Source of the DNA: Staphylococcus auricularis
GTDB lineage: Bacteria; Bacillota; Bacilli; Staphylococcales; Staphylococcaceae
Direction: 5' to 3'
DNA: 64,000 nt
Assembly: GCF_001500315.1 (NCBI RefSeq)
Contig: NZ_LLER01000010.1
Coordinates: 62,001 to 126,000, forward strand
Positions 45,620 to 55,026 of the stretch are shown piece after piece. How positions within the stretch are numbered: position 1 is the first letter of the stretch; each line of letters starts with the position of its first letter. The notes beneath the pieces are model-generated. The model saw only the letters and a program-made list of their open reading frames with translations. It was not told the DNA's origin and did no database searches. The translations under genes were made by a program, and so were the position numbers.

Positions 45620-46990
45620 CTAGATTGTGACGACGCCGATGAGTACTGCAATGAATAGGAGTACAATGGCAAAGCCCCAGATCCAGAAAAAGGCATATTT
45701 AATGTAAGTGCCCATGTTGGCTTCTGCTAAACCGACTGCAAGCCATAATGCGGGGGAAAATGGACTCACGAAGGTACCGACAATATTACCGATAATCATA
45801 GCGTAGGCGGTCGATACGCTAGGAATACCAAACTGACTGGCCGTTTGTTCAACGACGGGGAGTAATGCAAAGTAATAGGCATCGGTACTAGTTAATAAAT
45901 CTAAAGGTACACCGAAAATCCCGACGATGATATGAATATAGGGTCCTACAGCATCTGGAATAATTTTAATAAAATTCACCGCAATCGCTTTAAGCATGCC
46001 TGTTTCGTTCAACACACCGAGGAACATCCCAGCAGCGATGATGACCGCTGCCATCATTAAAGCATTAGGCGCATGTGCTTTTAAACGATTCCTTTGTTCA
46101 TCTACATCACCGAAATTAATAATTAGCGCAAGTGCTACACCAATCATAAAGGCGAACTCGGGTGGTGCGATATCAAGCAACATGACTGCGATGATGGTGA
46201 TAGTGAGAATCGCATTCATCCACAAAATACTTGGATGTTGTTTAGCACGACCACGCACTGGAAAGTTAATATCTTGATCGTGTTCGTATTGTGCAATCAT
46301 ACGGTTAATGTTCAAGTTTTCTAAGTTGGTCACTTCACCAGCTTGTACGGCTTTACGGATGCGTTGTTGTTCTCTAAATCCTAGGAATGTGGCAAAGACT
46401 AAGATGAGTACAAAGCCGATGAGTTGAACGGGTAAAATGCCATACCACAGCTGATTGACATTATCTGCTTTGATAACTGAAGCGGTTCTTGCCATCGGGC
46501 CACCCCATGGTATCATGTTCATCAATGCTGCGCTTAATCCAAGAATCAGCAGTAATAAGTAACGATTCATGTTGAGTGCTTTATATAACGGAAGCAAGGC
46601 TGGAATTGACAGTAAAAACGTCGTTGCGCCGGCACCATCAAGTTGCGCAAACATTCCGACCAATGCTGTCACGATACTGACCACAACAACATTTCCTCTC
46701 GTTAAAATGATTAATCGCTTAATTAAAGGTTTAAATAAACCACTATCTGACATGATGCCAAAGAAGATAATAGCGAAAATGAACATGAGCACGACATTAA
46801 TGACCCGCTCGAGTCCACTGTTAAAAAAGCTTACTAAATCACCAATATGATAACCGAGTAACAATGCACCCATACTTGGAATCAAGATCATACCAACGAT
46901 TGGACTAATGCGTTTAGCGATCAATAACCCAACGATAGAGCCAATGATGAGAATGCCAATGATAGTTAACCATAATGTGTCGTTTTGCAT
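45620..46990 (-). CDS. CitMHS-family citrate (metal-citrate) transporter
   Basis: A 456-residue membrane protein with about 11-12 helices of the CitMHS family, which imports citrate complexed to divalent metal with protons. Landmarks: FFGIMSDSGLFKPLIKRLI, FAQLDGAGATTFLLSIPALLPLY, MIPWGGPMARTASVI and the C-terminal GNIVGTFVSPFSPALWLAVGLA. A Fur-like box about 115 bases upstream suggests iron control. CCTAGGAGGCC precedes the ATG. Whether the carried form includes iron is inference. Confidence 0.87.
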   Translation of the reverse strand: MQNDTLWLTIIGILIIGSIVGLLIAKRISPIVGMILIPSMGALLLGYHIGDLVSFFNSGLERVINVVLMFIFAIIFFGIMSDSGLFKPLIKRLIILTRGNVVVVSIVTALVGMFAQLDGAGATTFLLSIPALLPLYKALNMNRYLLLLILGLSAALMNMIPWGGPMARTASVIKADNVNQLWYGILPVQLIGFVLILVFATFLGFREQQRIRKAVQAGEVTNLENLNINRMIAQYEHDQDINFPVRGRAKQHPSILWMNAILTITIIAVMLLDIAPPEFAFMIGVALALIINFGDVDEQRNRLKAHAPNALMMAAVIIAAGMFLGVLNETGMLKAIAVNFIKIIPDAVGPYIHIIVGIFGVPLDLLTSTDAYYFALLPVVEQTASQFGIPSVSTAYAMIIGNIVGTFVSPFSPALWLAVGLAEANMGTYIKYAFFWIWGFAIVLLFIAVLIGVVTI

Positions 46991-47103
46991 CTACAGGCCT
47001 CCTAGTTGAAAATCAAAGGATGTAATATTTATCTGAATTTTTTGAAATAATCATACCATAATTCAGTTGGATAAATAGAAAAGTTATATAAGTATTTCTA
47101 ATA

Positions 47104-47122
47104 GAGAATGATAACCATTATT
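47104..47122. promoter_or_regulatory. Fur-like box
   Basis: GAGAATGATAACCATTATT matches the 19-base Fur consensus GATAATGATAATCATTATC in 16 positions. It lies between the divergent CitMHS gene (start 46990) and the YdeI-family gene (start 47226). Confidence 0.6.
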
Positions 47123-47225
47123 AATTACATAATCATATTATAATATATTTACTGGAAGTCATAAATAATAAAAATATGAAATGTGATATAATTGCCTAAA
47201 ATATACGGTGAAGAGAGGTCGCATT

Positions 47226-47819
47226 GTGGAACAACAATTGAATGAAGAAGTCAATGAATATATTGCGCAGCTGAAAAAGTGGCAAGATGAAATTGTATTG
47301 TTGCGTAATATTGTAAACGGCAATGAGTTAACAGAAACATTTAAGTGGAAACATCCTTGTTATACATACAATGGGAAAAACGTGGTCATTATCCAAGAGT
47401 TTAAACACTATGTTGCACTATTATTCGAAAAAGGTGTATTGATGAAAGATCGTTATGAATCATTAATACAACAGACGAAAAATGTACAAGCAGCACGTCA
47501 ATTACGTTTTGAAAGTTTGGCCGAAATTGAACAGCGTAAAGCAGAGATTGAATGGTATATCGGTGAGGCAATACGCGTAGAAGCATCTGGTGAAAAGGTA
47601 CCAATGAAACGAACAGAAGACTTTGATATGCCCATAGAGTTACAACGAGAGCTCGTTGCTCGACCCGAACTGAAAACTGCTTTCGAACAACTTACGCCAG
47701 GCAGACAACGCCAATATATTTTACACGTTGGTCAAGCTAAACGAGAAAGCACAAGACAACAGCGTGTAGAAAAATATATTCCTCATATATTAGATGGAAA
47801 AGGCATGCATGATAAATAA
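47226..47819 (+). CDS. YdeI/OmdA family protein (DUF1801-like plus C-terminal domain)
   Basis: A 197-residue protein. The N-terminal half with FKWKHPCYTYNGKNVVIIQEFKHYVAL is DUF1801-like, and the C-terminal part FEQLTPGRQRQYILHVGQAKRESTRQQRVEKYIPHILDGKGM is the basic bacteriocin-protection (OmdA/YdeI) domain, shown in pieces: LTPGRQR, YILHV and the GKGM end. I start at GTG 47226, 6 bases after AGAGAGGT; a GTG at 47208 lacks a site. Related proteins are linked with antimicrobial-peptide resistance, but this is not established here. Confidence 0.84.
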   Translation: MEQQLNEEVNEYIAQLKKWQDEIVLLRNIVNGNELTETFKWKHPCYTYNGKNVVIIQEFKHYVALLFEKGVLMKDRYESLIQQTKNVQAARQLRFESLAEIEQRKAEIEWYIGEAIRVEASGEKVPMKRTEDFDMPIELQRELVARPELKTAFEQLTPGRQRQYILHVGQAKRESTRQQRVEKYIPHILDGKGMHDK

Positions 47820-47834
47820 CACTACATACATCAG

Positions 47835-47878
47835 AAACTCAAAAGTCAGCGCACATACGCGCACTAACTTTTGAGTTT
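47835..47878 (+). terminator. Terminator of the YdeI-family gene
   Basis: AAACTCAAAAGT (47835-47846) pairs perfectly with ACTTTTGAGTTT (47867-47878), with an inner GCGC pair; TTTATTTTG follows. Confidence 0.9.
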
Positions 47879-48048
47879 TTTATTTTGTTATATTCACAAA
47901 AAAGCTTATGTCGCTTTACCGAGTCAAATATGTTCAAAAAATTATTTGAATATACTTTCTAAGAATTAAAGTCATACTTTATTACATTTTAATTTAGTAT
48001 ACATTTGACTTTATCGCTGAATAGTTCAAAATAGATAGAAGAGGTTAC

Positions 48049-48134
48049 GGCACCCATGGGACAGATAACTGTGCCTTAAATAAACCTATCGATCTACCTT
48101 GTAAGCGGTATCGCACCGCTCCCCAATGCAAGGT
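48049..48134 (+). promoter_or_regulatory. Structured leader of the opuC operon
   Basis: Two hairpins lie between a TTGACT-type promoter near 48006 and opuCA: GGCAC..GTGCC (48049-48075), and ACCTTG/CAAGGT (48096-48101, 48129-48134) enclosing AGCGGT/ACCGCT (48104-48109, 48115-48120). The loop CCCCAATG and the linker are rich in unpaired bases. No T-run follows, so control, if any, would be translational or by RNA stability. I do not match it to a known riboswitch. Confidence 0.45.
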
Positions 48135-48169
48135 GAATTTTAAAATGTTGAATAGAAAGGATTTGAGAC

Positions 48170-49339
48170 ATGTTAAGTATAAAGAATTTATCCAAAGTGT
48201 ATGCAGGGGGTAAAAAAGCAGTCGACAATATTTCAATCGACATTGAAAATGGCTCGTTTGTCGCTTTTATTGGGACGAGTGGCAGCGGGAAAACGACGGC
48301 TTTAAGAATGATTAATCGTATGATTGAAGCGACTGAGGGACAAATTACGATGGATGGTAAAGATGTGCGTAACATGAATCCGGTTGCGTTACGCAGAAGT
48401 ATCGGTTATGTCATCCAACAAATCGGATTAATGCCACATATGACCATTAAGGAAAATATTGTGTTAGTACCTAAATTATTGAAATGGTCTCAGGAAAAGA
48501 AAGATAAAAAAGCTAAAGAGCTAATTAAATTGGTTGATTTACCTGAGTCTTATTTGGATCGTTATCCATCTCAACTTTCTGGTGGACAACAACAACGTAT
48601 TGGTGTTGTACGTGCCTTAGCGGCAGAACAAGATGTCATTTTAATGGACGAACCATTTGGGGCACTCGATCCAATCACACGTGATACATTACAAGACCTT
48701 GTGAAATCATTACAACAACAATTAGGGAAAACAGTTATTTTTGTCACACATGATATGGATGAAGCAATCAAACTCGCGGATAAAATTTGTATTATGTCTG
48801 AAGGGAAAATTATACAGTATGATACACCTGATAATATTTTAAGAGCGCCAGCGAACGATTTCGTGCGTGAATTTATCGGTCAAAATCGTTTGATTCAAGA
48901 CCGTCCAAATATCCGTACAGTTGAAGATGCGATGATCAAACCAGTAACTGTTGAAGCAGATCAAAGTTTAAACGATGCAGTAAGCATTATGCGTGAACGC
49001 CGCGTGGATACCATCTTTGTCATCGATCAACAACAACGTTTACTCGGTTATCTTGACATTGAAGATATCAACCAAGGTTTACGCGCGAATAAAGAACTGA
49101 TTGATACAATGCAACGTGATATTTACACCGTCAATGTGACTAGTAAACTGCAAGATTCTATGCGTACCATTTTAAAACGAAATGTGCGTAACGTACCCGT
49201 TGTAGATGAAGACGGAAAAACATTACTCGGACTCATTACACGTTCTAACCTTGTAGATATTGTTTACGACAGTATTTGGGGTGAAGATGCATCAACGACG
49301 GAAGAGACGCAACAAGCATCAGGAGTTGAGCAAACATGA
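48170..49339 (+). CDS. opuCA: OpuCA, compatible-solute ABC ATPase with CBS domains
   Basis: A 389-residue ATPase driving uptake of carnitine, glycine betaine and choline-type osmoprotectants. The nucleotide-binding domain has Walker A GTSGSGKTT (35-43), signature LSGGQQQRIGVVRAL and Walker B VILMDEPFGALD. From about residue 250 there are two CBS domains (VEADQSLNDAVSIMRERRVDTIFVID and NVTSKLQDSMRTILKRNVRNVPVVDEDG are their cores), which in relatives bind c-di-AMP or sense ionic strength. It overlaps opuCB by 4 bases. Confidence 0.95.
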   Translation: MLSIKNLSKVYAGGKKAVDNISIDIENGSFVAFIGTSGSGKTTALRMINRMIEATEGQITMDGKDVRNMNPVALRRSIGYVIQQIGLMPHMTIKENIVLVPKLLKWSQEKKDKKAKELIKLVDLPESYLDRYPSQLSGGQQQRIGVVRALAAEQDVILMDEPFGALDPITRDTLQDLVKSLQQQLGKTVIFVTHDMDEAIKLADKICIMSEGKIIQYDTPDNILRAPANDFVREFIGQNRLIQDRPNIRTVEDAMIKPVTVEADQSLNDAVSIMRERRVDTIFVIDQQQRLLGYLDIEDINQGLRANKELIDTMQRDIYTVNVTSKLQDSMRTILKRNVRNVPVVDEDGKTLLGLITRSNLVDIVYDSIWGEDASTTEETQQASGVEQT

Positions 49340-49971
49340 TTCAATTCTTATCTGAAAATGCAGGACAGTTATTTGAGAAAATGCTTGAGCACTTTTATAT
49401 ATCAGTCATTGCACTGATTATCGCTGTTGTGGTCTCAGTGCCGATTGGTATTATGTTATCGAAATTGAAGCGTACATCTAGCATCGTGCTCACGATTGCA
49501 GGTGTACTCCAAACGATTCCAACACTCGCAGTGCTTGCAGTGATGATTCCAATCTTTGGTGTAGGTAAAACACCTGCCATTATTGCACTTTTCATTTACG
49601 TCTTATTACCTATGTTGAATAATACAGTGTTAGGTGTCCAAAATATCGATCGTAACGTGAAAGATGCAGCAATCAGTATGGGGATGACACGCTTTCAACT
49701 GATGAAAGATATCGAATTACCACTAGCGTTACCAATGATTTTAAGCGGGATTCGCTTATCTTCCGTTTACGTTATCAGTTGGGCTACACTTGCGAGTTAT
49801 GTCGGTGCAGGAGGTTTAGGAGACTTCGTATTCAACGGGTTAAACCTTTATAACCCATACATGATTGTGAGTGCAGCTGTGTTAGTTACATTACTTGCGC
49901 TCATCGTAGACTTCTTACTTTCACTAGTTGAAAAATGGATTATACCTAAAGGACTTAAAGTATCTAGATAA
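49336..49971 (+). CDS. opuCB: OpuCB, ABC permease
   Basis: A 211-residue permease with about six helices and the binding-protein-dependent transport signature (VKDAAISMGMTRFQLMKDIELPLALPMILSGIR region). It overlaps opuCA by 4 bases (ATGA), which ties their translation together. It is half of the membrane unit with OpuCD. The C-terminus ends shortly before the lipoprotein gene, 16 bases apart. Confidence 0.95.
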   Translation: MIQFLSENAGQLFEKMLEHFYISVIALIIAVVVSVPIGIMLSKLKRTSSIVLTIAGVLQTIPTLAVLAVMIPIFGVGKTPAIIALFIYVLLPMLNNTVLGVQNIDRNVKDAAISMGMTRFQLMKDIELPLALPMILSGIRLSSVYVISWATLASYVGAGGLGDFVFNGLNLYNPYMIVSAAVLVTLLALIVDFLLSLVEKWIIPKGLKVSR

Positions 49972-49987
49972 TAGGGAGGACAAGAAA

Positions 49988-50941
49988 ATGAACATGAAGC
50001 AACCAAAAAAATTATTCATTGTACTTGCTGTATGTCTGACTTTGTTATCTGGATGTAGCTTACCTGGTTTAGGTGGCGGTCAAGGTAATTCAGATGATGA
50101 TGTTAGAATTACAGCACTTGGAACGAGTGAGTCACAAGTTATTTCACACATGTTGAGATTATTAATCGAACATGATACAGACGGAGAAATCAAACCGACA
50201 TTAATCAATAACTTAGGTTCAAGTACGATTCAACACAATGCGTTAGTGAATGGAGACGCAAACTTATCCGGGGCACGTTATACAGGGACAGATTTAACAG
50301 GTGCACTGAAAGAAGATCCAATCAAGGATCCGGAAAAAGCAATGAAAGCGACACAAGAAGGGTTCCAAAAACAATACGATCAAAAATTCTTTGATTCATA
50401 TGGTTTTGACAATACGTACGCCTTTCTCGTAACTAAAGAAACTGCTGAAAAATATGATTTAGAAACAGTGTCTGATTTAGCGGACCATAGTGATGAATTA
50501 GCTTTAGGTGCAGATAGCTCTTGGTTAAAACGTGAAGGCGATGGTTATCCTTCATTTAAAAAAACGTATGGCATTGAATTTGATGATATCAGTTCTATGC
50601 AAATTGGACTCGTATATGATGCCTTGCATTCAGGTAACTTAGATGTTGCGGTCGGGTACTCTACCGATGGTCGTATTGCATCGTATGATTTGAAAGTTTT
50701 AAAAGATGAAAAACACTTCTTCCCGCCTTATGATGCGAGTGCAGTCGCAACGAATGATTTGTTAAAAGCACATCCAGAATTAGAACCCATCATCGATAAA
50801 TTAACAGATCAAATTTCTACTGAAGAAATGCAACAGTTGAATTACAAAGTAGATGGTGAAGGTAAAGAACCAGCCATTGTAGCGGAAGACTTTTTGAAAA
50901 AACATCATTACTTTGATGATAAGAAAGGGGATAACAACTAA
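49988..50941 (+). CDS. opuCC: OpuCC, substrate-binding lipoprotein
   Basis: A 317-residue lipoprotein. The signal peptide ends in LLSGC with Cys23 as lipid anchor. The mature part is a class II OpuAC/ProX-like binding protein (VRITALGTSESQVISHMLRLLIEHDTDGE and LVYDALHSGNLDVAVGYSTDGRIASYDLKVLKDE contain conserved segments), with aromatic residues for binding quaternary ammonium groups. I start at ATG 49988, after AGGGAGGAC; an earlier open frame overlaps opuCB. It shares one base with opuCD (TAATG). Confidence 0.95.
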   Translation: MNMKQPKKLFIVLAVCLTLLSGCSLPGLGGGQGNSDDDVRITALGTSESQVISHMLRLLIEHDTDGEIKPTLINNLGSSTIQHNALVNGDANLSGARYTGTDLTGALKEDPIKDPEKAMKATQEGFQKQYDQKFFDSYGFDNTYAFLVTKETAEKYDLETVSDLADHSDELALGADSSWLKREGDGYPSFKKTYGIEFDDISSMQIGLVYDALHSGNLDVAVGYSTDGRIASYDLKVLKDEKHFFPPYDASAVATNDLLKAHPELEPIIDKLTDQISTEEMQQLNYKVDGEGKEPAIVAEDFLKKHHYFDDKKGDNN

Positions 50942-51618
50942 TGGACGGTAATTTATTACAACAGCTCGCAGATTACTATGCTGTGAACTTTGGATATCTT
51001 TGGGATTTATTTATCAAGCACTTACTGATGTCCGTTTACGGCGTGTTATTTGGAGCTATCGTAGGTATTCCAGTCGGTATCCTCATCGCACGATATGCAA
51101 AACTCTCTTCAGTCATCATTACAATCGCAAATATTATTCAAACCGTACCTGTCATCGCTATGTTAGCAATGCTCATGTTAGTCATGGGTCTCGGTACGAA
51201 CACCGTTGTCCTCACTGTATTCTTATATGCCTTGTTACCTATTATTAAAAACACATATACAGGTATCGTTGGTGTAGATGAGAATATTAAAGATGCAGGT
51301 AAAGGAATGGGCATGACACGTAATCAAGTGCTACGCATGATTGAATTGCCACTTTCACTCTCAGTCATATTAGGTGGTATTCGAATTGCGCTTGTCGTAG
51401 CTATTGGTGTTGTTGCCGTAGGTTCATTTATCGGTGCACCTACACTCGGTGATATTGTAATCAGAGGTACGAATGCGACAGATGGTACGACATTTATCTT
51501 AGCAGGGGCGATTCCAATTGCTTTAATCGCGGTATTGATTGATCTTGGATTAAGAGGACTTGAAAAACTGTTAGATCCAGTTAAGCGGACAAAATCACTT
51601 AAAGAAGAAACCATCTAA
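50941..51618 (+). CDS. opuCD: OpuCD, ABC permease
   Basis: A 225-residue permease with about six helices, paralogous to OpuCB. The coupling loop region IKDAGKGMGMTRNQVLRMIELPLSLSVILGGIR is conserved. Its ATG overlaps the opuCC stop by one base, with AAGGGG inside opuCC as ribosome site. It ends the opuCABCD operon; a bidirectional terminator follows. Confidence 0.95.
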   Translation: MDGNLLQQLADYYAVNFGYLWDLFIKHLLMSVYGVLFGAIVGIPVGILIARYAKLSSVIITIANIIQTVPVIAMLAMLMLVMGLGTNTVVLTVFLYALLPIIKNTYTGIVGVDENIKDAGKGMGMTRNQVLRMIELPLSLSVILGGIRIALVVAIGVVAVGSFIGAPTLGDIVIRGTNATDGTTFILAGAIPIALIAVLIDLGLRGLEKLLDPVKRTKSLKEETI

Positions 51619-51629
51619 TTATAAAAATA

Positions 51630-51655
51630 ACCCACTGGCATTGATGTCAGTGGGT
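51630..51655. terminator. Bidirectional terminator after opuC
   Basis: ACCCACTGGCA and TGTCAGTGGGT form an 11-pair stem with one wobble; GTTTTTTGTG follows on plus and TATTTTTATAA on minus. Confidence 0.88.
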
Positions 51656-51665
51656 GTTTTTTGTG

Positions 51666-52703
51666 TTAATGGACAAGTTCAGTTTCAAGTTTACTTAAGT
51701 GGCGCAAGGTTGGTGTTAATGCCGCAAAGAAAAAGCCTTCTTTAAGCTTACGTGCTTGTGGGGCAGTTGGGGCATATGCGCGTGAACCGCCATTGACCAT
51801 AGAGGCTTGATTGACTTCTAATAACAAGTAACCTGCTGCTTTTTTCAATTGAATGAGTTCCAATAAATAGTCATCTAACGTATCTGCATGGTCTGTGATA
51901 ATTTCATAGTAACGTTGATGAAGTGTTTGATACTGTTCTTCAAATCCATTAATGTCATACGATAAATCATTTTGCGCATTTGAATGAGGTACAATCAGGT
52001 CTAAAGAAGAACGGATGGAACCGAGTGCGATTGGAATTTGTAATGCGATAAACGTAGGGCGAATCTTAGCTGCAAACGCTTTACCTTCCGTACTGATGAT
52101 TTGAGATGAATCGATGTGCACGTTGTCAAATGTCACACTATACGTGCCTGAACCATTCACGCCTAAAAAGTTGTCTTTAATCGCAAGTGAAATACCGGGT
52201 TGGTTCGCTTGGGCGATGAACATGACAAGTTCAGGTGATTCAGAATCTTGATCAGTTGATTGAGAAATTGCGCCGAAGTAATGATCATCATCTAAGTTAC
52301 TTACTGCAGGTAAAACCCCGTTCACAATCAGATCATCACCTTGTTTGGTATGTGTTAAATTCAGTTTTTCTAAATCACTAAAAGATTTCATCGGATTTGA
52401 TAGACCGGTCGCGCCCATAATTTCTCCAGATAGAAGCTGTTGTTGCAATGTTTGGTTGAAGCGGGGTTGATCCGCGTTTCTTAAATATGTAGAAAATGCG
52501 AGTTGGCACCATAAGCAAAATCCGGTCGTTAAGCAAGATTGACCAACGCGTTCAACGACTTGTGCATTTTGCTTCAAATCCGTTTCAGAAATATAGTGTT
52601 GTTTAAATAATTCAGATATGAAAGATTTTGGATAATAACTACCTTCATCAATGTCGACTAAATATGGATCTAGTTGTTCTTGTATGAGTGTTTCTAATGA
52701 CAT
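51666..52703 (-). CDS. Acyl-CoA dehydrogenase-like flavoprotein
   Basis: A 345-residue protein with the acyl-CoA dehydrogenase layout: helical N-terminus, a central beta domain (GLSNPMKSFSDLEKL ... GVNGSGTYSVTFDNVHID) and a helical C-terminus (about 225-345). The FAD-contact segments are weaker than in typical members and the usual catalytic Glu of the C-terminal helices is not obvious, so the exact reaction is open. I start at ATG 52703, behind AGGGAGGGAACCCC; the frame continues upstream with a hydrophobic stretch but lacks support. Confidence 0.8.
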   Translation of the reverse strand: MSLETLIQEQLDPYLVDIDEGSYYPKSFISELFKQHYISETDLKQNAQVVERVGQSCLTTGFCLWCQLAFSTYLRNADQPRFNQTLQQQLLSGEIMGATGLSNPMKSFSDLEKLNLTHTKQGDDLIVNGVLPAVSNLDDDHYFGAISQSTDQDSESPELVMFIAQANQPGISLAIKDNFLGVNGSGTYSVTFDNVHIDSSQIISTEGKAFAAKIRPTFIALQIPIALGSIRSSLDLIVPHSNAQNDLSYDINGFEEQYQTLHQRYYEIITDHADTLDDYLLELIQLKKAAGYLLLEVNQASMVNGGSRAYAPTAPQARKLKEGFFFAALTPTLRHLSKLETELVH

Positions 52704-53021
52704 GGGGTTCCCTCCCTCTTTGTTTTGTCTCACAACGTTTGTGACAGTCACCATAGAGAATGTAACTGTTTGAACGCCGAGAAGTAAGAAAATGGGGCTA
52801 TGATGATTAAAGTTGTGCATTATTATTAGTAAACTAAGAATTAAAATAATGAAAAAGGACGGTAGATGAACCCTAACCTCAAATATATGCAAAAGTCTAT
52901 TGTGGTCATGAAATGAGATTAAGGTATTATCGTCCTTTCTATATCCGATGAACATTTATACACATGATGATTTACGAACTATAAACGTTCCTCGAAAGAT
53001 CACGCAGTTTTAAAAGGGTGA
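52704..53021. other. Gap with no recognised feature
   Basis: About 320 bases between two minus-strand genes. An open frame extends from the dehydrogenase start to 52955 and would encode a hydrophobic stretch, but the strong ribosome site lies at the internal ATG. I see no clear hairpin or operator. Confidence 0.5.
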
Positions 53022-53534
53022 TTAAATTTTTTCGATGTCGTCAATTGGAGTGTCGACCGCTTTACGTGCACGGCGAACAGCATCTTCATCCGGTGCGTCA
53101 TACAGGCAGATACATTTAGACATGTCTTCACAAACGTAAGTACGTTGGAATTGAACTTCTGGCACTTCTTCATAATGTACAGAATTTTTCTTCTTACGTG
53201 CTAAGTATTGATCCATTGTAATACCTTCTGGGATATTCCATGTTACGAGGTAATCGATGTTGACGTCACCTTGTTTCACTTCGTCTAAAGTTTTACCAAC
53301 AAGACGAACTTCTTTCGTTAAATTAATAGAAATATCTGCATATTCTAAAAATTTTTTAGCTGTTGCTTCGTCATCAGCTTCCACGATGAAGTAACCGTGT
53401 GTTAAGTTTTCAGTCGCTTGAACTTCTACTAAAGTAGGTGTTTCAGAATGATTTAATGTTTTTGCTTTATCCTCAAGCTCTTGTTTAGATGAAGCAAAAG
53501 ATAAATCGTTAGATTCTAATAAAAATAATGCCAT
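53022..53534 (-). CDS. DUF4242 (SCO4226-type) domain protein
   Basis: A 170-residue protein of two ferredoxin-like halves. The C-terminal half has TYVCEDMSKCICLYDAPDEDAVRRARKA, the DUF4242 signature; a Streptomyces relative, SCO4226, binds nickel. The N-terminal half (HGYFIVEADDEATAKKFLE) has a similar beta-alpha-beta rhythm, suggesting an internal duplication. AGGAGGCTATATTT precedes the ATG and a CodY-like box lies 78 bases upstream. Function is unknown. Confidence 0.78.
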   Translation of the reverse strand: MALFLLESNDLSFASSKQELEDKAKTLNHSETPTLVEVQATENLTHGYFIVEADDEATAKKFLEYADISINLTKEVRLVGKTLDEVKQGDVNIDYLVTWNIPEGITMDQYLARKKKNSVHYEEVPEVQFQRTYVCEDMSKCICLYDAPDEDAVRRARKAVDTPIDDIEKI

Positions 53535-53611
53535 AAATATAGCCTCCTGTTTCGTTGTATTATCGCTATAATACTATAATTCTTATCAAGTTACAATGGA
53601 TTAAAAATAAG

Positions 53612-53626
53612 AATTTACTGAAAATT
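53612..53626. promoter_or_regulatory. CodY-like box
   Basis: AATTTACTGAAAATT matches the CodY consensus AATTTTCWGAAAATT at 14 of 15 positions, 78 bases upstream of the DUF4242 gene. Confidence 0.6.
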
Positions 53627-53689
53627 ATCTATAGAATATTACGTGTATTGTATACGAAGGTAATAAGTTGAAATACCCAACAATAAAAT

Positions 53690-53729
53690 GAACGAGACAT
53701 ATCATTTCTGAAAAAGATATGCCTCGTTC
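53690..53729 (-). terminator. Terminator of lrgAB
   Basis: GAACGAGACATATC and GATATGCCTCGTTC form a 14-pair stem with one mismatch, about 20 bases after the lrgB stop; ATTTTATTG follows on minus. Confidence 0.85.
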
Positions 53730-53748
53730 AAAGTATGTCCTGTTTGAT

Positions 53749-54450
53749 TTACAGTAGTGCAGCTTGTAAGAATGGAACGATGATGACCACGATGACTCCG
53801 ACTAACACGAGCGCAATACTAGCCATTGATTCTTCTGTTTCACCAAATTCTTGAGCTGAAGTCACACCTAATGAATGCCCACTTGTACCGAGCGCAAGTC
53901 CTCTTGCAACTGGATCGGTAATGTGGAACAGCCGGATCATTTTGGCACCTAAAGCGTAAATGATGACGGCATTCAATATGACAGCGAGTGAGGTTAACTC
54001 TTTGATACCGCCAATGTCTTCAGAGACCGGTAAAGCAATCGCTGTCGTTGCACCTTGTGGTAAAAGAGAAGCGATGATCGGTGTTGAAAATTGACACAGT
54101 GCTGCGATCATAAATATGAAGAGCAAAGCAATGGTTGTTCCAATTGTCATACCACCGAAGATTTGTAACCAGAATTTTTTCAATACGGCACGTTTTTTAT
54201 ACAGTGGAATCGCAAAACAGATCGTTGCGGGTTCGAGGAAGAAGTTAATGATATCTCCTCCGATTTTGTAATGCTCATAGCTGATACCCGTAATCTTAAG
54301 AAAAGCGACACCGACGACCATGCTGACGAACAGTGGCGCAAATAAGAAAAAGCCATTCGTCTTTTTGAATAAATAGGTCGCAATCATAAACGGAATGAGT
54401 GACAGTAAAATACCAAAATAGGGCGTGTTAATTCCTAATGCTTCAATCAT
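53749..54450 (-). CDS. lrgB: Antiholin-like LrgB
   Basis: A 233-residue membrane protein with about seven to eight helices. The C-terminal half carries [30 protein letters not shown], the LrgB/CidB signature, and the middle has [20 protein letters not shown]. It works with LrgA in the holin/antiholin-like system that affects autolysis and, in related systems, pyruvate uptake. Its ATG overlaps the lrgA end by 4 bases and follows GGAGG. Confidence 0.94.
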   Translation of the reverse strand: MIEALGINTPYFGILLSLIPFMIATYLFKKTNGFFLFAPLFVSMVVGVAFLKITGISYEHYKIGGDIINFFLEPATICFAIPLYKKRAVLKKFWLQIFGGMTIGTTIALLFIFMIAALCQFSTPIIASLLPQGATTAIALPVSEDIGGIKELTSLAVILNAVIIYALGAKMIRLFHITDPVARGLALGTSGHSLGVTSAQEFGETEESMASIALVLVGVIVVIIVPFLQAALL

Positions 54451-54908
54451 AATTTATCCTCCATTGTGCTGTGAGAGGGTTTGTGCTCTCTTTTTGTGAG
54501 TTTGGTCATGAAAAATTGTGAGACAAAGCCTGTACATAGCAGTAATAAAATCGTTGAAACGATAATCATTAAGATAATGAGAATAGGACTCGTACTCAAT
54601 GCGTCCAATGAATTAATGACTGATATTCCAGCAGGCACAAAGAGGAAACCGATATTATTTGTCAGTGCGGTGCCGACGGATTCGACTTCACCGAGTTTGA
54701 CAATACCTGTACACAAAGCGATGAACAATAACACGAGACCGACCACAGATGCAGGCATAGGCACAGGAACGGCGTTTTCTATCATTTTAGAAATGAGTAA
54801 AATAATGGCTAATACTAAGACTTGATGAAAGAAATTATATGTTTTACTAGAGGTTGTTTGTTGATTCTTAGAGGATTGCGTTGTATTTGTATCTGAACTA
54901 TTTCCCAT
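54447..54908 (-). CDS. lrgA: Antiholin-like LrgA
   Basis: A 153-residue protein with about four helices and charged ends, holin-like in shape. A polar N-terminus of 25 residues rich in Ser, Thr, Asn and Gln precedes the membrane part ([25 protein letters not shown] and [17 protein letters not shown] are the conserved segments). It lies 118 bases downstream of lytR, where the LytR-controlled promoter is expected. GAGGAGGACC precedes the ATG. Confidence 0.94.
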   Translation of the reverse strand: MGNSSDTNTTQSSKNQQTTSSKTYNFFHQVLVLAIILLISKMIENAVPVPMPASVVGLVLLFIALCTGIVKLGEVESVGTALTNNIGFLFVPAGISVINSLDALSTSPILIILMIIVSTILLLLCTGFVSQFFMTKLTKREHKPSHSTMEDKL

Positions 54909-55026
54909 AAGAGGTCCTCCTCAAATTGATCTTGAGGACATTATAATATGAAAATGAGAATTGCATGACGCTTTGTCGGTGAGATACAACATATGAGGCT
55001 GAAGTGCATAGATACGCACCTCACTT

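Noticed and set aside
52704-52955. An 84-codon membrane-like extension of the acyl-CoA dehydrogenase gene
   Set aside because: The internal ATG has a strong ribosome site and gives the family start; the extension has none.
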